The translations under genes and the position numbers were made by a program. Below are positions 28,031 to 35,405 of a DNA stretch of 61,532 bases, in pieces. The notes below the pieces were generated by a model that saw only the letters and a list, made by a program, of their open reading frames with translations, did no database searches and was not told where the DNA came from. Each line of letters starts with the position of its first letter. Positions within the stretch are counted from its first letter, which is position 1. Source of the stretch: JBGQBN01 sp041494805 (GTDB taxonomy: Bacteria; Acidobacteriota; Terriglobia; Terriglobales; Acidobacteriaceae); contig JBGQBN010000021.1 of NCBI GenBank assembly GCA_041494805.1, positions 1-61,532 on the forward strand, written 5' to 3'.

Positions 28031-28234
28031 TTACAGCGGCCGAACGTTCTCAGCCTGCCAGCCCTTTGGACCTTTGGTGACTTCGAACTCCACACTCTGG
28101 CCTTCTTGCAGGCTACGGAAGCCGCCCGCTTGAATCGCCGAGAAGTGCACAAAAACATCTTCGCCAGTCTGCCGGCTGATGAAGCCGTAGCCTTTGGCGT
28201 CGTTAAACCACTTTACTGTTCCTTGTTCTGCCAT
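28031..28234 (-). CDS. CspA-family cold-shock protein
   Basis: 67 residues, a single cold-shock domain. RNP1-like KGYGFISRQ and RNP2-like DVFVHFSAI are both present, with the usual GTVKWFNDAKG start and a PKGWQAENVRPL end. These proteins bind single-stranded RNA/DNA and act as RNA chaperones in the cytoplasm. AAGGAT lies at a good distance before the ATG. A -10-like TATGAT about 120 bases upstream implies a long 5' leader, which is common for cold-shock mRNAs. The only copy in this window; whether it is cold-inducible cannot be told. Confidence 0.96.
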   Translation of the reverse strand: MAEQGTVKWFNDAKGYGFISRQTGEDVFVHFSAIQAGGFRSLQEGQSVEFEVTKGPKGWQAENVRPL

Positions 28235-28358
28235 TTTGTTGCTTGTATCCTTTTCAGATTATTTACGCTGGAGCGAGTCGGAGGTACTAAGGGCAGGACT
28301 AGCTGGTATGCAAGAAGCTGCTCTACAACCGATTCAGATCAAACGCAGTTACATCATA
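28235..28358 (-). promoter_or_regulatory. Possible promoter and leader of the cold-shock gene
   Basis: On the minus strand TATGAT lies at 28353-28358 preceded by TGG (a possible extended -10); no good -35 is seen. The predicted leader to the ATG at 28234 would be about 115 nt, in the range of cspA-type leaders. No conserved cold-box was identified by eye. Confidence 0.35.
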
Positions 28359-28804
28359 CCAGATTGGGCTTGACATGCGCTAGTTAATTGATTTGCCAAT
28401 CTCGCTTGAAACGCTACTTAAGTAACCGCACAGAAACTCGCCGATTCTTCTAGCACTTGCACGAACGTGGCACTCGCACGAACGTGGCACTCGCACGAAA
28501 TGCAATCGAATGGCCGTATTTTTCTCTCAGAAGCGCAAGTGGGGGTATATACTAAAGTCTGACCTTAACCACGAAGACACATCGCCAAAAACCACCCTGC
28601 GCCTTCGCGATTGAGAAGACTAGCTTCTGAACAAGGCGCTCCATTACCAACAAAAGACGCGTCCTCCCGGTTCGAGCGGTAGAACTACGTCGCGTAATCG
28701 TTGAGCAATGTTGGAGTGAGCTCGGTCACAGATGGCGGAGCGGGATAGAATTCTGTCCGGCTGCGCTGCGACGGACACGATCCACAACATGGAGGAGGAG
28801 AGCG
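28359..28804. other. Intergenic region, about 450 bases
   Basis: Between the cold-shock gene and the small basic gene at 28805. It contains the 17-bp tandem repeat annotated separately (28453-28500). A plus-strand frame at 28732-28914 overlaps the start of the real small gene and has no ribosome-binding site. No RNA gene was recognised. The promoter for the downstream small-gene cluster should be here but no clear -35/-10 pair could be fixed. Confidence 0.5.
28453..28500. repeat. 17-bp tandem repeat, 2.8 copies
   Basis: Units start at 28453 (GCACTTGCACGAACGTG), 28470 (GCACTCGCACGAACGTG) and 28487 (GCACTCGCACGAAA, then diverging). The first two differ by one base. There is no spacer between units, so this is a minisatellite-like tandem repeat and not a CRISPR. 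It lies in the divergent region upstream of the cold-shock gene. Confidence 0.9.
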
Positions 28805-28978
28805 ATGTCGCAACGAAACGGGGACAAATCCAGATATCACCGAGTACGCAAGCAAAACATCCTGCGCCGGAAACGGACTCGAGAGTTGCTTCAGACAGCC
28901 GGAATCAAGTCTGACCAGGCTGCCGCCAGCAAGCGTCTGGGGAGTGTTGCTGCCAGCAAGGAGCAAGCGCATGAGTAG
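28805..28978 (+). CDS. Tiny basic protein upstream of receiver-like gene
   Basis: 57 residues, strongly basic in the first half (KSRYHRVRKQNILRRKRTRELL) with an Ala/Ser/Lys-rich tail. GGAGGAGGAG lies just before the ATG, one of the strongest ribosome-binding sites in the window, which supports real translation. The last eight bases overlap the start of the receiver-like gene, so the two are translationally coupled. The charge suggests nucleic-acid or ribosome binding, but no family is assigned. Too short and shadowed by another frame to be called by simple ORF length. Confidence 0.65.
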   Translation: MSQRNGDKSRYHRVRKQNILRRKRTRELLQTAGIKSDQAAASKRLGSVAASKEQAHE

Positions 28979-29528
28979 ACCAACGACCAACGGATCTTCT
29001 CCGAATGGAAGAAAGCGAATCTTGCTGGTGGACACGTACACCACCAAACGCGATCTGCGGGCCAAGATCATGCGTAAGCTGGGGGTCGAAGTAGACTGCG
29101 CCGCCGACGTCAGCGAGGCGCGTGCACTCTGGCAGGCTGATTCCTACAACCTGGTCCTGGTAGATGTGCGCAATGATTCCCATAACCTGCAGAAATTCTG
29201 TGATGAAGTAAGAGGCGCCAAACCTCCGCAGGCGGTTGCGTTTCTGGTGGGCAAGCCTGAGTACCTGGCTGGGGACCCGTCTCCTGAAGATGGTGTTCCG
29301 GTCCTAGGCCAGAATGGTCACGGTGCGTGGGGAGAAATGGTCATCGCCATGTATGCTAATGCCTGCGAGGCATTGCCGCGACGCTGGGGCTTCCAGGAAG
29401 CCTCCTGGCGCATTGCGGCTACCCGATCGCTAAAGGACCCGCGGCCGGAAAAACCAAGGGGCAACGGAAAACATCCAAGTTGGTCCTGGGCTGATGCAGT
29501 GAAGCAGAACTCTGACAAGCTCGATTAA
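28971..29528 (+). CDS. Receiver-domain-like (CheY-fold) protein
   Basis: 185 residues from ATG 28971 (AAGGAG upstream). The N-terminal 110 residues look like a response-regulator receiver: RILLVDTYTTKRDLRAK for strand 1 with one Asp, and SYNLVLVDVRND with the phospho-acceptor Asp of strand 3. FLVGKPEYL could supply the conserved Lys. The usual second Asp of the acidic pocket is missing (only VDT), so phosphorylation may be altered. There is no DNA-binding output domain; the C-terminal 75 residues are not recognised (MYANACEALPRRWGFQEASWR). No histidine kinase is nearby. Confidence 0.7.
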   Translation: MSRPTTNGSSPNGRKRILLVDTYTTKRDLRAKIMRKLGVEVDCAADVSEARALWQADSYNLVLVDVRNDSHNLQKFCDEVRGAKPPQAVAFLVGKPEYLAGDPSPEDGVPVLGQNGHGAWGEMVIAMYANACEALPRRWGFQEASWRIAATRSLKDPRPEKPRGNGKHPSWSWADAVKQNSDKLD

Positions 29529-29566
29529 TTCTGGGTTTTACAATTGCAACTAGACGAGGAACTACC

Positions 29567-29914
29567 ATGAAGAAGCTGTTTGTTGGCAATATCCCCCACA
29601 GTACAACGGAAGCCGAGCTGCGGACACTGTTTGAAGCTCATGGCGCCGTCGAGCAGGTCAGCGTAGTGACCGACCGTGACACCGGTCGTTCGCGAGGATT
29701 TGCGTTCGTCGAAATGACTGATTCTGGTGAAGCCGAAAAGGCCATTGCAGCGATCAACGGCAAGGAATTGGGCGGGCGTGCATTGAACGTCAACGAAGCC
29801 CGGCCCAAGACCGAGCGCAGCAGTGCACCGCGCGGCCAGCGTTCCGGTGGTGGAGGCGGTGGGCGCGATGACTTCCGCGGCCACGCCCGTCAGCCACGCG
29901 AACCACGCTGGTAG
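29567..29914 (+). CDS. RRM-domain RNA-binding protein
   Basis: 115 residues. A single RNA recognition motif spans 1-80, with RNP2 LFVGNI at the start and RNP1 RGFAFVEM at about 43-50, and an Arg/Gly-rich tail (RGQRSGGGGGGRDD). Small RRM-Gly proteins of this type occur in cyanobacteria and several other phyla and are often stress- or cold-regulated RNA chaperones. It lies 38 bases after the receiver-like gene and shares the neighbourhood with the cold-shock protein, so a common stress-response role is plausible. Confidence 0.95.
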   Translation: MKKLFVGNIPHSTTEAELRTLFEAHGAVEQVSVVTDRDTGRSRGFAFVEMTDSGEAEKAIAAINGKELGGRALNVNEARPKTERSSAPRGQRSGGGGGGRDDFRGHARQPREPRW

Positions 29915-30000
29915 CCCATCCATTGCGGGAGGCCGAGCAGATTGTGCGGTTTTTTCCGTCCGATTGGGGTTTGCCGTAGCCGTGTCTCTGGGAGGTGTCA

Positions 30001-30213
30001 ATGTCTGGTCGAGGTCGTTCAAGCTTTACCAAACGCCAAAAGGAGCGCTCGCGGCAGGAGAAGCAGCGCGAAAAAGCGGAACGCAAGGTACAACGAAAGT
30101 TAGAGAAACAGTCTGGAGGCTCCCCGGAAGAGGACACCGACTCTTCTGTCGATTTTTCTGCGAGGGAGGAGATGCTAGCGCTGCCGGGAATGGAACCTGG
30201 ATCTGAAGATTGA
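30001..30213 (+). CDS. Small basic coiled-coil-like protein
   Basis: 70 residues. GGAGG five bases before ATG 30001 fixes the start. The first half is rich in Lys, Arg, Glu and Gln (FTKRQKERSRQEKQREKAER) and would form a charged helix or coiled coil; the second half is acidic with Ser and Pro. No family function is known to me. It continues the plus-strand series of small putative nucleic-acid-associated proteins. Confidence 0.6.
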   Translation: MSGRGRSSFTKRQKERSRQEKQREKAERKVQRKLEKQSGGSPEEDTDSSVDFSAREEMLALPGMEPGSED

Positions 30214-30275
30214 GAGATCTTCCAACGTGCTCCCTGCAGCCGGCCATTACCTTGGCGGAAAACTCTTCGGTTCCA

Positions 30276-30467
30276 TTAGCGATTTGCCAGGGCGATAAGT
30301 CCGAGTCCGGCAGCGAGTCCGAAAATCGCCATTGCCCACAGCTGGTCCAGGCCATGACGCTTGGCCTCTTGTGCAAAGGCAGCTTTGAAGAACAGTATGA
30401 TGGCGGCAAAACTTCCGAGTAGGAGTAAAACTGCTCCGACGACTTGCTCGGTCAATTTCAGGTCCAT
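30276..30467 (-). CDS. Small two-helix membrane protein
   Basis: 63 residues from ATG 30467, chosen because GAGGAGG lies about nine bases upstream; a longer reading to 30503 would add an unlikely leader. Two hydrophobic segments are visible (VGAVLLLLGSFAAIILFF and LWAMAIFGLAAGLGLIAL) separated by a charged loop (KAAFAQEAKRHGLDQ). No function is recognised. Divergent from the tetR gene. Confidence 0.55.
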   Translation of the reverse strand: MDLKLTEQVVGAVLLLLGSFAAIILFFKAAFAQEAKRHGLDQLWAMAIFGLAAGLGLIALANR

Positions 30468-30597
30468 GGCCAGGCTCCTCCTCGCGGTTGCAGAGCATAC
30501 CACGATATATCCCTCAGTTTCCTGGGAACAATAGCTTCTCTAGAACTTCCAAACCCGGAATCATCCCTGTTCGTGATTCACCCCCAACCGAATTGTC

Positions 30598-30615
30598 AAG
30601 AATTTGTAAATTCTT
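30598..30615. promoter_or_regulatory. AT-rich perfect palindrome upstream of tetR
   Basis: AAGAATTT-GT-AAATTCTT is a perfect 8-2-8 inverted repeat in the space between the small membrane gene and the TetR gene. It may be a regulator-binding site; no T-tract suggests a terminator. Confidence 0.45.
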
Positions 30616-30660
30616 AGCCCAGCAACCCCTTCGGGACGAATTTCAGGCTCTGACCCGGTT

Positions 30661-30692
30661 TATACTTCGACCGCGTTTCACAACCGTGAAAC
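30661..30692 (+). promoter_or_regulatory. tetR promoter -10 and palindromic operator
   Basis: TATACT at 30661-30666 is a plausible -10. Eight bases further on, GTTTCAC-AACC-GTGAAAC (30675-30692) forms a perfect 7-4-7 palindrome about where transcription would start, 18 bases before the TetR ATG. This is the classic layout of a TetR autorepression site. A related site, TTTCAC-GAC-GTGATA, lies between the -35 and -10 of the respiratory operon promoter (31415-31429). Confidence 0.55.
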
Positions 30693-30709
30693 TCAGGGAC
30701 GAGCCGACA

Positions 30710-31354
30710 ATGGCAGTGAGGTCGAACCATAGGAAACGGGACCGCGCCGCACGAGAGCGAGCGCTCATTTTGGCAGCCACCAAACTTTTCGCGTCGCGCG
30801 GCTTCGAGGCGACCACCACCCGCGCGATTGCCGCCGAGGCCGGCTGTGCAGAAGGGTTGATCCATCGCTATTTCAACAGCAAGGCTGGCCTGTTGCTGGC
30901 GCTGGTCCGCTGGCACCTCGCTTCCCAAGTGGCAGACCTGCGCGGGAAACTGCCGTTTGCTCCCACTTTGGAGGATGAAGTCCTGCAACTGGTTGGCTGG
31001 GAGGTTGAGCGCATGTGGGAGGACCGTGAGTTTCTCAAGGTGGTCATCCCGCGGGCGCTGGTGGATCCGGCTTTGGGAGAGCTCATCACCAGCGCCGGCC
31101 CTCTGCAGCACGCCAGAGCGATTGCGGAGCGCCTGAAGACTTTCGAAGACTGTCGCGAACTGCCGGAAGAGGAAATCGAAGCCTTGGCGCACTTTATTAA
31201 GGTAACCGGCTTCATGTTCGGGTTTATGCGCCCGGTGGCCCTTCGGCAGCAACGCGACCGCGCCCGACGGATGGCCACGACCATTGCTACCATCCTGCTT
31301 CGCGGTTTCAAGCCCCTTGCATCATCCGAAATTCTGCAGGTTTCTTCCGCGTAA
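30710..31354 (+). CDS. TetR/AcrR-family transcriptional regulator
   Basis: 214 residues from ATG 30710; the frame is open upstream to 30488, but that would read through the operator-promoter region. The N-terminal TetR helix-turn-helix is clear: RERALILAATKLFASRGFEATTTRAIAAEAGCAEGLIHRYFNSK. The C-terminal ligand-binding/dimer region (about 70-205) is helical and diverse, so the ligand cannot be inferred. It lies directly upstream of the respiratory operon in the same direction; the shared TTTCAC half-sites suggest that it controls that operon and itself. Confidence 0.9.
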   Translation: MAVRSNHRKRDRAARERALILAATKLFASRGFEATTTRAIAAEAGCAEGLIHRYFNSKAGLLLALVRWHLASQVADLRGKLPFAPTLEDEVLQLVGWEVERMWEDREFLKVVIPRALVDPALGELITSAGPLQHARAIAERLKTFEDCRELPEEEIEALAHFIKVTGFMFGFMRPVALRQQRDRARRMATTIATILLRGFKPLASSEILQVSSA

Positions 31355-31403
31355 GCCGGCCAGGCGGTAGTTGACTGCTCTACGTACATGGTAGTTTTTT
31401 TTC

Positions 31404-31450
31404 TTGACTACCCCTTTCACGACGTGATAATAAGTGCGTCCGCACGCACT
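31404..31450 (+). promoter_or_regulatory. Promoter and operator of the respiratory operon
   Basis: TTGACT at 31404-31409 and GATAAT at 31426-31431 are 16 bases apart and close to sigma-70 consensus. Within the spacer is TTTCAC-GAC-GTGATA (31415-31429), resembling the TetR-gene operator. A second perfect palindrome AGTGCGT-CCGC-ACGCACT (31433-31450) covers the predicted transcription start. Two different operators imply either two regulators or a complex switch. The ribosome-binding site AGGAGG lies before the first gene at 31521. Confidence 0.6.
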
Positions 31451-31520
31451 AATGGAACGATCAGTCAGTCATCATCGTTTTTACAGCAGTCTCATTTTGA
31501 CTCTGCATTAGGAGGACCGC

Positions 31521-32858
31521 ATGACCTCGCCTCGCAGGAGTCTGGCAGGCTGTCTGCTGCTCGCGTTTCTTTGCGCTGGTTGCGTCAAGGAAGCTCTCGC
31601 CATTCCCGCCTTTGCCCGCAAGTATGGACTTCCCTGTTCTGCTTGCCACGAAGCCTGGCCCAAGCTGAATAGTTTCGGCCAGACCTTCAAGGACAACGGC
31701 TATCAGTTAATGAATGAGCGGGACGCTCCCATCTATCAAAACGCTTCCTACTGGCCCATCGCCATGCGAATCACACCGCACTGGCACTTTGAAAGCGCGG
31801 GCCATACCACGGTTGACACGACCGGCGGTGGCACGACCGAGCAGACCATCAACACCTCGGGTTTCGACCTGACCGGCATCGACATCCTGACGGCCGGGAC
31901 CTTGGCGAAGAACATCTCCTTCCTCCTGGTTCCTTCCATCGATCCCGGAGACGGCACCGTTGGCTTCGAATCCGCCAACGTCCGGTTCGACAACCTCTGG
32001 GGGTCGCCGTGGTTGAACTTCAAGTTCGGCAAGTTCGAACTGGATGGACCGCTTTCCGAAAAACGGATGATGACGTTTTCCAACGTCGGAGGCGCCTACG
32101 CGCTCTATCACTTCGTGCCGGTTGGCGGCGACACCAACGACTTCAGCTACGGAGAGAACCAGCTTGGCGTCGAACTCATGGGCCATTCCGCCGATGACCA
32201 CTCCCGCTATGCGGCTTCGCTGATCAGTAGCACCAACGGAGGAACGGGGTTGCCGGGTGGGCGGAGTTATGATGGCAACCTCCATATCAGCCAGGCGTTC
32301 CTGGTGCCTCACCTTGGGTTGCAGCGCATCGGAGCGTATGGCACTGTGGGCTTGCGGCCTACCTACTCCCTGTTTTCAGGAGGTGAGCCAATAGCCGGAA
32401 GCGGCCGAGGAAATCGGTCGTTCTATCGCGCCGGGATCTACGGAAGCTTGTACATCAACAAATTTGACCTGGCGGTCGTTTACCAGCATGCCAGCGACAA
32501 TGTTTTCCTGGCTAATGCGACCGCGGCCAATGACCCGATGAGTCTTCCCGCTGGCGCCCGTGGCGCTGCTTGGAACACGTTTACCTTTGAGGGTCATTAC
32601 ACCTACTCTCCGCAGCTATTTTTCATCGGCCGCTATGAGTTAGTACGAATGTCCCAGCAGGCATTAGCCAGTAATCCGTCGGAACTGGGCAACCTGGATG
32701 TCTTCACCATCGGGTACCGCTACTACTTGTTCATGCACAGCCGCGACGGTCTCGCCTGGCACCAGGAATATGCCACTATGCGGTCCAGGCTGACCTCCGA
32801 TACCGGCCAGGACCAGCGCAGCAGCAGTTACTTTATGGGCTTTGACTTTGCCTTCTGA
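31521..32858 (+). CDS. Cyc2-like monoheme cytochrome-porin of the outer membrane
   Basis: 445 residues. The signal peptide probably ends at EALA-27. The mature N-terminus IPAFARKYGLPCSACHEAWP has one c-type heme motif, Cys39-x-x-Cys42-His43, followed by LNSFGQTFKDNGY. This arrangement (short FAR-x-x-G-heme-LN-FG-GY segment, then porin) is the signature of Cyc2-type fused cytochrome-porins of iron oxidisers and of a wider uncharacterised family. The remaining 380 residues have alternating beta-barrel character (LNFKFGKFELDG, YLFMHSRDGL) and end in Phe (FMGFDFAF). It is first in an operon with periplasmic carriers and a terminal oxidase, fitting electron entry at the outer membrane. Iron as substrate is unproven; many homologues exist in organisms not known to oxidise iron. 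Confidence 0.7.
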   Translation: MTSPRRSLAGCLLLAFLCAGCVKEALAIPAFARKYGLPCSACHEAWPKLNSFGQTFKDNGYQLMNERDAPIYQNASYWPIAMRITPHWHFESAGHTTVDTTGGGTTEQTINTSGFDLTGIDILTAGTLAKNISFLLVPSIDPGDGTVGFESANVRFDNLWGSPWLNFKFGKFELDGPLSEKRMMTFSNVGGAYALYHFVPVGGDTNDFSYGENQLGVELMGHSADDHSRYAASLISSTNGGTGLPGGRSYDGNLHISQAFLVPHLGLQRIGAYGTVGLRPTYSLFSGGEPIAGSGRGNRSFYRAGIYGSLYINKFDLAVVYQHASDNVFLANATAANDPMSLPAGARGAAWNTFTFEGHYTYSPQLFFIGRYELVRMSQQALASNPSELGNLDVFTIGYRYYLFMHSRDGLAWHQEYATMRSRLTSDTGQDQRSSSYFMGFDFAF

Positions 32859-32875
32859 AGAGAGAGAGGAAGCTA

Positions 32876-33724
32876 ATGCGAACCAGTCATAAGACGATCT
32901 TTCTCAGGACGATCTTTCTCGGCACGATCCTTCTCAGCATGATCGCGACGTTGGTCCTCGGCTGCGGTATGGCCGTCGCGCAGAATACCGGCGTAGCCAG
33001 CGGCTACCCGGTAAAGGGTGGCGATCTGACGCCGCAGCAGCGCAACGGCGCGGGGATTTACCGCCGCTATTGCATCGGCTGCCACGGCCAGTACGGCGAC
33101 GGTGAAGGAGAAAACGCTCCCTACATCGATCCCAAGCCGCGCGATTTTACCCTGGCGGTCTTCAAATGCCGTTCCACGCCAACCGGGACATTGCCGTTAG
33201 ATACCGACCTGATTCACACCGTCGAGCGCGGAATCCGAGGCAGCAACATGCCTTCGTGGCTGCCGCTGAGCGACGAAAATCGTGAGGACTTGATTGCCTA
33301 CATCAAGACCTTCTCACCGCGCTGGAAGACTGAAAAGCCAGGAACTCCGGTTGAGGTCCCAGCCGAGCCGGCAGTGACGGCCGAGAGGATCAATGCGGGG
33401 AAGGAAGTGTACAAGCGGGTGGAGTGCTGGAAGTGCCATGGCATGGAGGGCCGCGGAAACGGGCCGTCCGCGGCGACCCTTACCGACGACCTGAACCGGC
33501 CGATCGTGCCCTACGACTTCACCACCGGATACCGCTTCAAGTGTGGGATCACCGATCAGGACCTGTTCAAGATCTTCATGACCGGCCTGGACGGCACGCC
33601 CATGCCGTCATTTGGCGACAATATCAAGCCGGACGAAGCCTGGGACTTGGTGTTCTACTTGCGTACTCTCCAGCCGGTACATTCCAAGGAAAGGGAGATC
33701 GCGAAGCAGATGGGCTCAAAGTGA
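32876..33724 (+). CDS. Diheme cytochrome c
   Basis: 282 residues with two c-type heme sites: Cys66-Ile-Gly-Cys69-His70 (YCIGCHGQYGDG) and Cys184-Trp-Lys-Cys187-His188 (CWKCHGMEGRGNG), each in a class-I cytochrome domain with a Met further on as likely sixth ligand (NMPSWLPLSD; GTPMPSFGDN). Cys30 in LVLGC could be a lipoprotein acylation site, which would anchor it in a membrane; otherwise it is periplasmic. It lies 17 bases after the Cyc2-like gene and is the natural electron carrier between that porin and the oxidase. The signal peptide is encoded by a 15-bp triplication. Confidence 0.93.
   Translation: MRTSHKTIFLRTIFLGTILLSMIATLVLGCGMAVAQNTGVASGYPVKGGDLTPQQRNGAGIYRRYCIGCHGQYGDGEGENAPYIDPKPRDFTLAVFKCRSTPTGTLPLDTDLIHTVERGIRGSNMPSWLPLSDENREDLIAYIKTFSPRWKTEKPGTPVEVPAEPAVTAERINAGKEVYKRVECWKCHGMEGRGNGPSAATLTDDLNRPIVPYDFTTGYRFKCGITDQDLFKIFMTGLDGTPMPSFGDNIKPDEAWDLVFYLRTLQPVHSKEREIAKQMGSK
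32894..32938 (+). repeat. 15-bp triplication within a signal-peptide coding region
   Basis: ACGATCTTTCTCAGG (32894), ACGATCTTTCTCGGC (32909) and ACGATCCTTCTCAGC (32924) follow one another in frame and encode TIFLR-TIFLG-TILLS, the hydrophobic core of the cytochrome signal peptide. The copies differ at one to three bases. The expansion lengthens the hydrophobic core in five-residue steps. Confidence 0.85.
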
Positions 33725-33809
33725 AACTGATCCCAGCGCTATTCCGGTCTGCGCAGGCAGCAGCCTGTTTCCGCTAACCATTATTCGTGACCCTCAGGAG
33801 AAGCATTCT

Positions 33810-34556
33810 ATGAAAGGCCAGTACAAGTTCGTAGCGATGGCATCGGCACTACTTCTCATCGCGACCGGATTTCTGTATTCCGGAAGCAGCGTGAGTGCAG
33901 CCGGCGAAGGCAAGATCACAGGCACTATCAAGCTGGATGGTACAGCTCCCCACCAAAAAGGCATTGACATGTCGAAGGATCCGGTGTGTGCCAAGGCGCA
34001 CGAGAACGACCCGGCCAAGCTGGAAACGGTGGTGGTCGGTGCGAGCGGAGGTCTGGAGAACGTGGTCCTCTACCTTTCGGAGGGCTTGTCTGCAGCCGCA
34101 GCCAGCCAGGTGGCCTCAAAGCCTGTGCAGATTAACCAGAAAGGTTGCATGTATGTCCCGCATGTGGTGGCGATGGACGTCGGTCAGAATATCGAGGTAG
34201 TCGCCAGTGATCCGACGACCCACAACATCCACCCCTTGCCGGCACCGGGCACCGGAAATATTGGATGGAACAGGTCTCAGCCGCAGGGGGCACCGTCCTT
34301 CCAGGTGGCATGGAAAGCCGAGGAAGTCGCCATTCCGGTCAAGTGCAACATCCACCCCTGGATGCACGGCTACATGGCCGTGGTGAAGGGCCCCTACGCC
34401 GTCAGCGATAACAATGGTGCTTTCACTATCGACAACGTGCCACCGGGGTCCTACACGGTGACCGCGTGGCATGAGACTTACGGAACTCAGACACAGAAAG
34501 TAACGGTGGGTGGCGGCCAGGCGGCCGCTGCCAATTTCACTTACAAGGCCAAGTAA
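33810..34556 (+). CDS. Cupredoxin-like protein with carboxypeptidase-regulatory-like domain
   Basis: 248 residues; AGGAG ten bases before ATG 33810 sets the start although the frame is open back to 33612. A signal peptide ends near SVSAAG. The central part carries a blue-copper-like ligand set: His138 in THNIHPLP, then Cys179, His182 and Met185 or Met189 in KCNIHPWMHGYM. The last 50 residues (DNNGAFTIDNVPPGSYTVTAWHE) are a carboxypeptidase-regulatory-like beta domain. Similar plastocyanin-type proteins accompany cytochrome oxidases in Acidobacteria. Probably a periplasmic or anchored electron carrier; copper binding is inferred from the residues only. Confidence 0.8.
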   Translation: MKGQYKFVAMASALLLIATGFLYSGSSVSAAGEGKITGTIKLDGTAPHQKGIDMSKDPVCAKAHENDPAKLETVVVGASGGLENVVLYLSEGLSAAAASQVASKPVQINQKGCMYVPHVVAMDVGQNIEVVASDPTTHNIHPLPAPGTGNIGWNRSQPQGAPSFQVAWKAEEVAIPVKCNIHPWMHGYMAVVKGPYAVSDNNGAFTIDNVPPGSYTVTAWHETYGTQTQKVTVGGGQAAAANFTYKAK

Positions 34557-34597
34557 GATCGGACTGGTTTCCTGGTTAACTGAGGGGCAAAGGCACC

Positions 34598-35401
34598 ATG
34601 GCAAAATTATTTGCAGTGACTCTAATAGTGATTGCAATAGCCTCTGCGGTTCCGATCGTCATGCACACCTGGAAACCGCCAGTGGACATCTCGCTCCATG
34701 GACACGCCATTGATGAGCAGATGTCGGAGACCATGGCCGAGGCGGGACTCTCGTTCCTGGCGGCTCAGTTCCTTTTGGCCATTTTCGTCTGGAAATTTTC
34801 CGGCCGCGGGGAGGGCGCGAAGCTGGGAAGCCTTCCCGGCGGCGCGACCGGCCTGGTGATTGCCGCCCTCCTGCTCGTAGGAAGCGAAGCTCTGGCTCTG
34901 GGAGTATTTGGAACAAAAGCGTGGGCCCAGGTCTATTTCGCTCCACCGTCAGCGGGCGCCATGCCGATCCAGGCTCAAGCCGGACAGTTCGCTTTTTATT
35001 TCCACTATCCCGGCCCGGATGGAAAACTCGGTCCGCTTCATCCCGACCTGATCAGCGAGGCCAACGCGAATTTCATCGGTCTCGATATGGACCACGACCA
35101 GGATTCAAAAGATGACATCGTAACCGCCGGACTCGGTATCCCGGTGAACCGGGAGATTCTACTTCTGATGCACTCCAAGGACCTCGGGCATTCCTTCTAT
35201 GTACCGGAGCTGCGCATCCAGCAGGACTTTGTTCCGGGACTGGATCTCGCGGTCCATTTCACCGCAACCAAGGTCGGGAAGTACGAAATTGTCTGCACGC
35301 AGCTATGTGGGCTGGGACATTACAACATGAAGGCATACCTCGAGGTGATGTCCCAGGAAGACTTCGACAACTGGCTGAAAAAACAGGCAGCGTTCCAGTA
35401 G
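34598..35401 (+). CDS. coxB: Cytochrome c oxidase subunit II
   Basis: 267 residues. Two N-terminal membrane helices (about 4-22 and 85-105, with another hydrophobic stretch at 52-66) precede the periplasmic CuA domain. CuA ligands are His198 (LGHSFYVPELRI), Cys233, Cys237, His241 and Met244 in CTQLCGLGHYNM. The residue between the cysteines that is usually Glu (its backbone carbonyl binds copper) is Gln235. Unlike caa3 oxidases there is no fused cytochrome c domain, so electrons come from separate carriers such as the two encoded just upstream. GGGGCAAAGG precedes ATG 34598. Confidence 0.95.
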   Translation: MAKLFAVTLIVIAIASAVPIVMHTWKPPVDISLHGHAIDEQMSETMAEAGLSFLAAQFLLAIFVWKFSGRGEGAKLGSLPGGATGLVIAALLLVGSEALALGVFGTKAWAQVYFAPPSAGAMPIQAQAGQFAFYFHYPGPDGKLGPLHPDLISEANANFIGLDMDHDQDSKDDIVTAGLGIPVNREILLLMHSKDLGHSFYVPELRIQQDFVPGLDLAVHFTATKVGKYEIVCTQLCGLGHYNMKAYLEVMSQEDFDNWLKKQAAFQ

Positions 35402-35405
35402 CTGA

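Noticed and set aside
27619..28080. 153-residue plus-strand frame
   Set aside because: It runs antisense through the cold-shock gene and the more plausible minus-strand gene at 27613-27927.
28453..28500. Possible CRISPR array
   Set aside because: The units are contiguous with no spacers and there are no cas genes.
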